Of a DNA stretch of 64,000 nucleotides, positions 49,446 through 57,600 are shown piece by piece. The DNA is taken from contig NZ_JARFVA010000002.1 of NCBI RefSeq assembly GCF_029194005.1, positions 186,001 to 250,000 on the forward strand, read 5' to 3'. The stretch is from Flagellimonas okinawensis (GTDB taxonomy: Bacteria > Bacteroidota > Bacteroidia > Flavobacteriales > Flavobacteriaceae). Under the pieces are notes generated by a model. The model had not been told where the DNA came from and did not search any database. It was given only the letters and a program-made list of their open reading frames with translations. Numbering within the stretch: the stretch's first letter is position 1; each line of letters opens with the position of its first letter. A program made the position numbers and the translations under genes.

Positions 49446-50540
49446 TTATTTAGATTTTGGAATTGTTTTATTGGCCAAAACATGCTTAATGTAATTTGAA
49501 ATTTTGTTCATTCCTTTTCCTTCAGCGGTATCGACGTTTGAAAGGATTATGGCGGTAATTTCGTCTTTTTCAAAATACATTAACTCACATTGAACGCCAT
49601 ACCAACCGCCAGTATGACCAACAATGGTTTGACCCCATCGATTATCCACAGAAATCCCAAACCCATAATTTGTATAATATCCTTTTACCAATGGAGACAT
49701 CATTTTTTTGGTTAAAGATTCAGAAATCAATCGATAGTTTTTTAGGGCTTTAAAAAATTTCAAAAGATCCTCTGTGTTTGAATAGTAGAAACCTGCAGGG
49801 TTGGCCATTTCAAGAAAAGTATCATTCTTGCTATAGGTGTTGGACTCTCCAAAGTAAGAAGTATATCCACTTGCTTTGTTTTTTACAATGGAATCCAACG
49901 GGATGGCTAGCGTGTTTTCCATACCAGCTTTTGCAAAGACATGTTCATCCAAATATTGGTGATAGCTTAAACCGCTCAGTTTTTCTATCAACAGACCAAT
50001 AACCATATATCCCGAGGCACTGTAGGCATATTTTGAACCAGGTGAAAACAATAGCGGTTTGGTTGCAAAAAAAGGCAAATAGTCTTTAATATCCACTAAA
50101 TCCAATTTTCCCATATTTTGAGATTCATCCACCAAAAAATTGTTCAATCCTGAGGTATGTGTCAGCAGCTGATGGGCCGTCACCGAATCTCGGACGGTTT
50201 GGTTGGGATAATTGGGCAAATAGTTGCCAACGGGGACCTCCAAATCCAAGAGACCTTTTTCCACCAATTGTAAGGCTGCAACGGCAGTCATAGTTTTGGT
50301 TATGGATGCGGTATTGAAAAGTGTGTTGACTCGATTTTTGACATCATACTCCAAACTTGCGTAGCCATAGGCTTTTTCAAAAAAAACACTGTCTTTTTGC
50401 GCCATTAGGACCACCCCAGAAAACTCTGGATAGGTTATGTTTTCCAAGTAATCAATAATCCTATTTTCCCCAACCGTTTGCGAACACACAAATTTGCTTA
50501 ACATTAAAAAGCAGGTAAGGTAGAAGGATTTCTTATGCAT
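49446..50540 (-). CDS. Serine hydrolase of the beta-lactamase class C/PBP4* type
   Basis: 364 residues with an N-terminal signal peptide (MHKKSFYLTCFLMLSKFVCSQ). The nucleophile motif SxxK is STASITK-like (ASITKTM) near residue 79; LLTHTSGL follows, and a third motif, HTGGW, near 300. The second motif, usually Y-x-N, reads YSASGY here, with Ala where Asn is expected, which may alter activity. Likely substrates are peptidoglycan peptides, esters or D-amino peptides; beta-lactam hydrolysis cannot be inferred. Probably co-transcribed with the DinB-like lipoprotein downstream. Confidence 0.88.
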   Translation of the reverse strand: MHKKSFYLTCFLMLSKFVCSQTVGENRIIDYLENITYPEFSGVVLMAQKDSVFFEKAYGYASLEYDVKNRVNTLFNTASITKTMTAVAALQLVEKGLLDLEVPVGNYLPNYPNQTVRDSVTAHQLLTHTSGLNNFLVDESQNMGKLDLVDIKDYLPFFATKPLLFSPGSKYAYSASGYMVIGLLIEKLSGLSYHQYLDEHVFAKAGMENTLAIPLDSIVKNKASGYTSYFGESNTYSKNDTFLEMANPAGFYYSNTEDLLKFFKALKNYRLISESLTKKMMSPLVKGYYTNYGFGISVDNRWGQTIVGHTGGWYGVQCELMYFEKDEITAIILSNVDTAEGKGMNKISNYIKHVLANKTIPKSK

Positions 50541-50591
50541 ATCGTTTATATGAACTTTAATTTAAGCTCAGTCATTTGTTGTGTAGCTCTA

Positions 50592-50993
50592 TTATATTCT
50601 TTTTTTCAATTCCATTTTTTCTACCCAGAAAAGTTTCGATTCTGTGAAACGAATGATTGAGTCATTTATAACCCGGACTTTGGTATTATCAAAGTCTAAT
50701 CGATAATCCTGTGTTATGTCTTTCTTCTTATTACAACTAAGTATAATCGACTTATTCTTATAAGTCCAGGCACCTTGACCTTTTTCCATTCCAGCAGCTT
50801 GAATTTCACCATTCATACCAGTTTGTTCCCAATGTTGTTCAAATTCAAAGGTTCCGGTTGAATTAAGAGTCAATTTATAACGTTGCTTTATTCCAGAGCT
50901 ATTATTGAAAATATACTCTCCAACGTATTTATCAGTTTGCGAACAGGAGGTAAGACTTGTAAGGAGAAAGAATATTAATAACCTTAATTTCAT
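50592..50993 (-). CDS. Small lipoprotein, function unknown
   Basis: 133 residues from the ATG at 50993 (MKLRLLIFF), chosen because it begins a good lipoprotein signal ending TSCSQ; the upstream in-frame Met adds 20 residues with no signal peptide. The mature part looks like a small beta-barrel or lipocalin-like fold: VGEYIFNNS, YKLTLNSTGTFEFEQHW, GAWTYKNKSIILSC, then RFTESKLFWVEKMELKK. No specific family recognised. Confidence 0.65.
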   Translation of the reverse strand: MKLRLLIFFLLTSLTSCSQTDKYVGEYIFNNSSGIKQRYKLTLNSTGTFEFEQHWEQTGMNGEIQAAGMEKGQGAWTYKNKSIILSCNKKKDITQDYRLDFDNTKVRVINDSIIRFTESKLFWVEKMELKKRI

Positions 50994-51277
50994 TTTTTGA
51001 TTTTTTCTAATGCAATATGACGAATGTATGTGATCAGTAATCATATTTTCCAATTGTGCACAGTTGACAAGTTAGTGAGATAACTAGAGTCTTAGAATCA
51101 TTTATTTGAACTTTTTTAGAGTTCGGTTCTTTGTTAACAGCTGGCTTATTTATTCGTTTGTTTTCGTAATTCGTTTATCTCATTCTCCAAATCCGATTTC
51201 GATTGAAGTACCCCCCCCACAAATTACAGCTTTTAGTTGACTTTTCTTACTCAATCATTTTATCCCTATCTTGGGAT

Positions 51278-51952
51278 ATGGAAAAATTGGGCAACATTTT
51301 GGCCATTTGGATTCATAGAAAAAGGTTTTTGATTAAAAACTATAACTCAAACCTTTCAATAAACCAGCTTTCATTTCTAATTATAGTATTTTTTGCTGTA
51401 CTCCCATTGACTGTATATTTTGTAGTTAGTAACCAAGAATATACTTGGTTGGATATATTGGCATTTTACATAATGGTATTGTTGCCTTTTAGCCTTTCTA
51501 TAGTAACCGCTATTGGTTGGTACAAAGCCAAAGAAATGGCCAAAGCCGATGCGGAAGGTTTCTCATTTGTAAAGCTATCGTTTAAGAAGATAGAAAAGGA
51601 ATATTTTGGATTTGATGACTCCGACATGGAAAATCTAGAGCTTTTGACAAACCTTTTGCCTTCCAAAGAAAAGATAGTCATTAGGGAAGTACCAAAGAAC
51701 AAGCAATCGGGTAATCTTAGGTTTCTTTTTTCGTTTTTGGACCATATTATTGAAGATGGTATTCAAGGGCTGGGAAAGGAATCGAGAGACTCACTTTCCA
51801 GTTTAGTTCAAAAAAGATTTTCCTTTGATGGTTCAGAAATCAACCTAAATACGTTTGCATCAAGTTACTCCAAATGGTCACAGAAGACCAAAGCAGGGGA
51901 CTACGATGATACCCGAAAAACTATAGCCAAAGCACTGGGCCTTTCCAATTAA
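51278..51952 (+). CDS. Two-helix membrane protein with a cytoplasmic C-terminal domain
   Basis: Function not recognised. From the ATG at 51278 it has 224 residues; a TTG 75 nt upstream would add a sequence with no clear domain. Two membrane segments lie at about 32-53 (LSFLIIVFFAVLPLTVYFVV) and 60-85 (a stretch ending SIVTAIGWYKAKEM). The remaining ~130 residues are charged and mostly helical (SFKKIEKEYFGFDD, LLPSKEKIVIREVP, DDTRKTIAKALGLSN). Possibly a membrane-tethered regulator of the next gene, an HTH protein, since they share a strand (speculative). Confidence 0.6.
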   Translation: MEKLGNILAIWIHRKRFLIKNYNSNLSINQLSFLIIVFFAVLPLTVYFVVSNQEYTWLDILAFYIMVLLPFSLSIVTAIGWYKAKEMAKADAEGFSFVKLSFKKIEKEYFGFDDSDMENLELLTNLLPSKEKIVIREVPKNKQSGNLRFLFSFLDHIIEDGIQGLGKESRDSLSSLVQKRFSFDGSEINLNTFASSYSKWSQKTKAGDYDDTRKTIAKALGLSN

Positions 51953-52020
51953 TTATAGATTTTATGCCCAAATCCCGAAAACAAAAGGCAATTAAAACGC
52001 AATCTTCATTTCCCTATTTT

Positions 52021-52047
52021 TCACTTGCATCAAGTGATATATGTTTG
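52021..52047 (+). promoter_or_regulatory. Palindromic operator overlapping a promoter upstream of the HTH gene
   Basis: TCACTTG-CAT-CAAGTGA (7-bp perfect arms) at 52021-52037 is followed by TATGTTTG at 52040-52047, a TAnnTTTG box, 60 nt upstream of the HTH gene. Position and symmetry fit a repressor site for that gene; the spacing to a -33 TTG is not canonical. Confidence 0.45.
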
Positions 52048-52106
52048 TCCTGTACAAAAAAGTAAGCGGCCGTTTACATATTCTCTAATTCCAAAAATCA
52101 AAAGTT

Positions 52107-52400
52107 ATGGAAGAGCAACAGAATGTGTTGACATTACTCAAAGAAATCAAAACCATCCTTGGCCATCAGAAGAAGGTCATGAACGTGGAAGACCTTGCTG
52201 CCTATACAGGACTTTCCAAAAGCAAGATTTACAAGCTTACCTCGTTAAAGCTCATTCCTATGAGTAACAATAAACATATCCGGCAAATATTTTTTGACAA
52301 GGATACCATCGACAAATGGCTGATGGGCGACCCAAACCTATCCGATGAATTTCTTGAAGAGAAGTTCAATCAACAGCTTCAAAGAAACAAAAGCCACTGA
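52107..52400 (+). CDS. Helix-turn-helix (excisionase/MerR-like) DNA-binding protein
   Basis: 97 residues. N-terminal helix, then the HTH: VEDLAAYTGLSKSKIYKLTSLKLIPM near residues 27-52, followed by a wing and IRQIFFDKDTIDKWLM. It matches the small excisionase/MerR-type HTH proteins that accompany mobile or integrated elements in Bacteroidota. No recombinase gene is adjacent. A palindrome in its upstream region may be its own operator. Confidence 0.8.
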   Translation: MEEQQNVLTLLKEIKTILGHQKKVMNVEDLAAYTGLSKSKIYKLTSLKLIPMSNNKHIRQIFFDKDTIDKWLMGDPNLSDEFLEEKFNQQLQRNKSH

Positions 52401-52587
52401 GTTTTGTAGCCTTACCCCTTTTAGAACATCGCTAAATTCATAAAAACAACCAAATGACCTCCTCCCAATATTAGGTGCCGGTCATAACTAGAGAATCGGG
52501 GCTTTCTTGGCATTCATGAAGAAAATGTTGAATAATTATCTCTGAGACACCACTATTATATAAATAAACCTTAATGTGAAAGAATGA

Positions 52588-53280
52588 TTAATTTTCTGAA
52601 ACATCAAAATTCCACTTCAATTCCTCAAGCTTCCAAATGAACTTTTTTACCTCATCGGTAGCGTTTTTTAAACCATTGTCATCATTGAACTTCATTGACA
52701 ATTCGTCACTGGTTTTATAAAGTAATTTGTAGGCATAGAACACTCTTTTTTGTAGTATTTCAAGACGTTCCGAATTTATTCCTGCATTTAATTCTTCAAT
52801 GTTTTCACAATCCCAATTAAATTCTGATTGTAGCAGTTCAAACTCTGTTTCTTCTTCATTTATTGCTTTAAACCCCGCCTCAATGGCAACACGCATGGAG
52901 TTTTGATAGAATTTATCACCGATGCTGTTTTTATCAATGTTTATTCTTTGTTTATCCCTGCCATCATAAAATATATAAGGGAGAATAGATTCTTTAAGAG
53001 CCTTTGTCAAATAACCAAGTTTTCTGTTCTCTGGAACCATATACCAATGCAAATCATAATTCATATCAAGCACTGCCCCAATATATCTGCCAGTTTCATT
53101 TTTTAAAAAGAAAAATCGGTATGAATCAAAATTCCCAATGATATCATCCGTTATTTTGGGTTGTTCGGACCACACCTTTGCTACAACCACTGTTTCACTT
53201 ATTTGTCGGGTAAATATTGTTTCGGATTCTTTTTCTTTGTTCAGAAGGTCAATATATCCTTGTATTTCTCGGTTTGTCAT
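52588..53280 (-). CDS. GNAT-like protein of unknown function
   Basis: 230 residues from the ATG at 53280 (MTNREIQGY); the frame is open 14 codons further upstream but begins in a hydrophobic stretch with no support. The middle resembles a GNAT acetyltransferase: SYRFFFLKNETGRYIGAVLDMNY, then ENRKLGYLTKALKESIL with the R-x-x-G-x form of the acetyl-CoA loop, and INIDKNSIGDKFYQNSMR ending IEAGF. The last ~90 residues are helical and acidic and do not match GNAT. Function unknown. Confidence 0.6.
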   Translation of the reverse strand: MTNREIQGYIDLLNKEKESETIFTRQISETVVVAKVWSEQPKITDDIIGNFDSYRFFFLKNETGRYIGAVLDMNYDLHWYMVPENRKLGYLTKALKESILPYIFYDGRDKQRINIDKNSIGDKFYQNSMRVAIEAGFKAINEEETEFELLQSEFNWDCENIEELNAGINSERLEILQKRVFYAYKLLYKTSDELSMKFNDDNGLKNATDEVKKFIWKLEELKWNFDVSEN

Positions 53281-53410
53281 TTTTATGAAGATCAGTATAT
53301 AAAAATCAGATAAAAATTTCAAATATGTAATAGCACAAAAGGTTTAATCATGTTAGGTATCGCAACTAAAACCTCCATGAAAATATTCCTAAAATAACAC
53401 ACTAATAATT

Positions 53411-54490
53411 ATGGCTATTTCCAGAAAGGAACTATATGACTTGGTCTGGTCCCAACCCATGGTTCAGATCTCAGAAAAACTACAAGTGCCCGCACATATT
53501 TTAAGAAAAAAATGTAATCAATATCAAATTCCGCTGCCTAAACAGGGATATTGGCAAAAACTTCGATATGGAAAGAAAACAAAGCAGGATAAGTTACCAC
53601 CTATAAATGTGGCTGGGAACAGAAAGCCAGACGGTAAGATTATGGTAAAGTTTGTGAGCGAATACAAAGCACGCATAGAAGAGCTTAAGAATGACAGGGC
53701 CTTGGATTTAAAGGTCCCGACCAAACTGTCCCGGCCACATCCATTGATAAAGAAAACCGAAACGGCCCTGGGGAAGAAATTGGACAAGGAATATGGTTCG
53801 AGGTTTAGTTCAAATGACCCTAAATTCGAGTTTCTCCCAATCAATACGGATAAAAAACAGCGGGCTAGGGCCCTAAGAATTATGAACACTTTGGTTCGTG
53901 CCATCGAAAAGTTGGGACATAAAATAAGTTTCCAATATGGACGATGCTATGTGGAAATGTTTGGTCAGAAAACAGAGATAAACCTTCGTCAAAAGTATAA
54001 CAGGGTTAGAGAAAAAGGGGATGATGGATTTAGTCGGGAATCTTGGGTAAAAACGGAAAGACTAGAGTTTCAGGCAGGGCCTTCCTTTGATCAGAAAAGA
54101 TGGATAGATACAAAAACCAGAGACCTTGAATATTATCTGCCTGAAATCATCGCTTGGATAGAAAAGGATTGTAAGTACTGGCATGACCTCAGGGCCCAAC
54201 AAGCAGAAGAAAGGAAGGAAAAGGAACGGGAATTGGAAATTGAGCGAAAGAGACTAGCGGTTATTGAATCTGAAAAGAAAAAATTGGAGGAGCTTATTGA
54301 GAATGCACAAAACTGGAAAAAAGCACAAGCCATACGTGAGTATATAGGTGAAATGGAGCGCCAAGTAGAGAATATGGATTCAATGCTTGGGGAAGATCCC
54401 AAGGCCTATATCGAGTGGGCCAAACGAAAGGCCAATGGTTTAGACCCTTTAAATGGATTCGAAGATCCCATTCTCGGTAAGGAAAAGTAA
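53411..54490 (+). CDS. HTH plus coiled-coil protein of an uncharacterised widespread family
   Basis: 359 residues. The N terminus is a recognisable HTH-like unit (RKELYDLVWSQPMVQISEK, then a turn, ILRKKCNQYQIPLPKQGYW), a pattern seen in many uncharacterised proteins of plasmids and genomic islands. The centre (about 120-245) is a mixed alpha/beta domain with LEFQAGPSFDQKRWIDTKTRDLE. A long charged coiled coil covers about 258-330 (EERKEKERELEIERKRLA), followed by an acidic tail. No catalytic motif is visible. It lies 209 nt upstream of the exonuclease-RecQ-UvrD fusion on the same strand, so a functional link is possible. Function unknown. Confidence 0.7.
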   Translation: MAISRKELYDLVWSQPMVQISEKLQVPAHILRKKCNQYQIPLPKQGYWQKLRYGKKTKQDKLPPINVAGNRKPDGKIMVKFVSEYKARIEELKNDRALDLKVPTKLSRPHPLIKKTETALGKKLDKEYGSRFSSNDPKFEFLPINTDKKQRARALRIMNTLVRAIEKLGHKISFQYGRCYVEMFGQKTEINLRQKYNRVREKGDDGFSRESWVKTERLEFQAGPSFDQKRWIDTKTRDLEYYLPEIIAWIEKDCKYWHDLRAQQAEERKEKERELEIERKRLAVIESEKKKLEELIENAQNWKKAQAIREYIGEMERQVENMDSMLGEDPKAYIEWAKRKANGLDPLNGFEDPILGKEK

Positions 54491-54699
54491 ACACAACTAC
54501 TTGAAAGAGTATCAACTGTATCCTTGCACATTGGTTTTAAGGAACATTCGATAATTATTGGTAATTTACTGGCATCCCTTAAAACAGTTGTTAAAAATGG
54601 CTCCGTGACACCGGGAACAAGAAAGAACAACTTTTTTGGCCCAAATCCGTTGATTATGTGGAAACAGTGGAATGATACGATCATTCAGAAAAAGGATAG

Positions 54700-57600
54700 A
54701 TGAAAAAAATCTTTTTTTTTGATACCGAAGTTCAAGCTAAAAGCGGGAAAGTCCTTGACATTGGAGGAGTTGACGTAGCGGGTTATACATTTCACTCCAA
54801 TTCCATACCTGAGCTGTTGGAAATATTCGGTCAGCACGAGTATATATGTGGGCATAATATCATTTATCATGATATACCCTATGTCCAGAAATATGTGGGC
54901 AGGAAACTTTCTGGAGCCAAGGTCGTGGATACACTGTTTTTATCCCCCCTCTTATTTCCTGCCAAACCCTATTATTCCCTACTTAAGGATGACAAACTCC
55001 AAACAGAGGAGTTGAACAACCCAGTAAACGATGCGATAAAGGCAAGGGATCTGTTTTATGATGAAATATCGGCTTTCAATAGAACGGACGAGGATCTTAA
55101 ACAGATCTACCATGCCTTATTGAAAGATAGGAAGGAATTTTCATCATTTTTTGATTTTGTCGGGTATGCTCCTTTTACCGATAACCTATCAAGATTGATT
55201 CGAAAAAGGTTCACGGATAAAATTTGTAGATCTGCCCCAATGGATAACATCATCCAGACAGACCCCGTGGGCCTTGCGTATAGTTTGGCAATTATAGATA
55301 CGGATAGTAGAAATTCGATTACGCCACCCTGGGTGCTTAAAAATTATCCTGAAGTTGAACGGATCATGTATCTGCTCAGGAACAATCCCTGCATTGAGGG
55401 CTGTACTTACTGCAATAAGGCGTTGGATGTAAAGTTAGGTCTTAAAAGGTTCTTTGGATATCCCGACTACAGAACATTTGATGGCAAGGCCTTGCAGGAA
55501 GAAGCGGTAACAGCGGCCATACACAACAAATCCATTTTGGCCGTGTTTCCAACGGGAGGAGGTAAATCCATAGCATTTCAAGTGCCAGCACTGATGAGCG
55601 GGGAAAGTGTAAGGGGCCTTACGGTAATCATTTCACCCTTACAGTCCCTAATGAAGGACCAAGTGGACAATCTTGAAAAGATTAACATAACCGAAGCGGT
55701 CACTATAAATGGCCTTCTTGATCCGATTGAACGTGCAAAGGCGTTTGAACGTGTCGAAAACGGCAGTGCTTCCATTTTATATATTTCACCGGAATCGTTG
55801 CGGTCCAAGTCGATTGAAAGACTGTTACTTGGACGAAACGTGGTCCGTTTTGTGATTGATGAGGCACATTGCTTTTCTTCATGGGGCCAAGATTTTAGGG
55901 TGGACTATTTATACATTGGGGATTTTATCAAAATGCTCCAGGAGAAAAAAAACCTTGAATTTGGCATACCTGTTTCCTGTTTTACAGCAACGGCAAAACC
56001 TAATGTGATCCAGGACATCAAGGATTATTTCCAAGATAAGCTCGGACTTAGTCTGGAAAGTTTCAATGCTTCCGTTTCACGGACCAACTTGAATTACAAG
56101 GTGATTCCCAAGGATAATGAAGAAGATAAATACAATACACTTCGCAATTTGATCGATGGAAAGAATTGTCCGACCATTATCTATGTATCACGCACCAAAA
56201 AGGCATTTCAAATAGCCGAAAGATTGTCAAATGACGGGTATTCGGCCGGGGCTTATCACGGTAAAATGGATAAGCAGGAGAAATCAGAAAACCAAGATGC
56301 GTTCATTGAGGGAGATATACAAATAATGGTCGCCACATCTGCCTTTGGTATGGGCGTAGATAAAAAGGACGTAGGCTTGGTCATCCATTATGAACTTTCG
56401 GATTCCCTCGAAAATTATGTGCAGGAATCTGGCAGGGCCGGTAGGGATATAAATATTATAGCGGATTGCTATGCGCTTTACAATGAAGATGACCTGAGCA
56501 AGCATTTTGTTTTATTGAACCAGACCAAGCTGAACATTAGGGAAATCCAACAAATATGGAAGGCGGTCAAGGAAATTACACGGTTTAAGGATACCGTTTC
56601 CAACTCAGCTTTGGAGATAGCGAGAAAAGCGGGATGGGATGATAATGTGGTCGAGATTGAAACCAGGGTTTCCACGGCCATCTCCGCCTTGGAAGAGGCT
56701 GGTTATCTCAGAAGGGGCCAGAACATGCCACGAGTTTATGCCAATGGGATTCTTTCCAAGAATGCCCTTGAAGCCATTGAGAAGATAAATCTATCAGAAA
56801 AGTTCAACGATAAACAAAAACAACAAGCGGTACGCATCATCAAAAAATTACTTTCCAGTAAGAGCAGGAAACAGACTACGGATGAAGCGGCCGAATCCCG
56901 GATTGATTATATATCCGATCACCTAGGAATAAGAAGGGAAGAGGTCATCAGTGTGGTCAATATTTTACGGGAAGAAAAGATATTAGCGGACTCCAAGGAC
57001 TTAACGGCCTATATAGGTCGTGGAACCAAGAAAAATAGGTCCATGACCATATTGGAGTCCACCGGTGAAATCGAAAGGTTTCTGGCTTCTGAATTTGACT
57101 TGGAGAAAAAGGCCTTTCACATCAAGGAATTGAATGAGATGGCTGATGAAAGTGGGTGCAAAAGTGTTTCGCCCAACAAGATCAAAACTATCATCAACAT
57201 ATGGACAATTAAAAATTGGATCAAAAGGGAGCAGCACAACTATTCCAAAAATCATTTTTCCATCCAATCCAATTATTCAAGAACTGAATTGATGGACAGG
57301 TTGGAAAAGCGTCACGAACTGGCACGGTTCATTATAGATTCCCTGTACCAAAAAAGTGAAGATTTCATTTCGGACACTGATAAGGAAAAGGTATTGGTCG
57401 AGTTTTCAGTACACGGGTTAAAAAGTGAATATGAAAACCGCAATAGCTTGTTCAAGTCCCATATTGATATTGATGACATTGAGGATGCACTGTTTTATCT
57501 CTCCAGAATAGACGCCATACATATCGAAGGCGGGTTTCTGGTCGTTTACAATAGGCTCACAATAGAAAGGCTGGAAAAGGACAATAGGATTAAGTATAAG

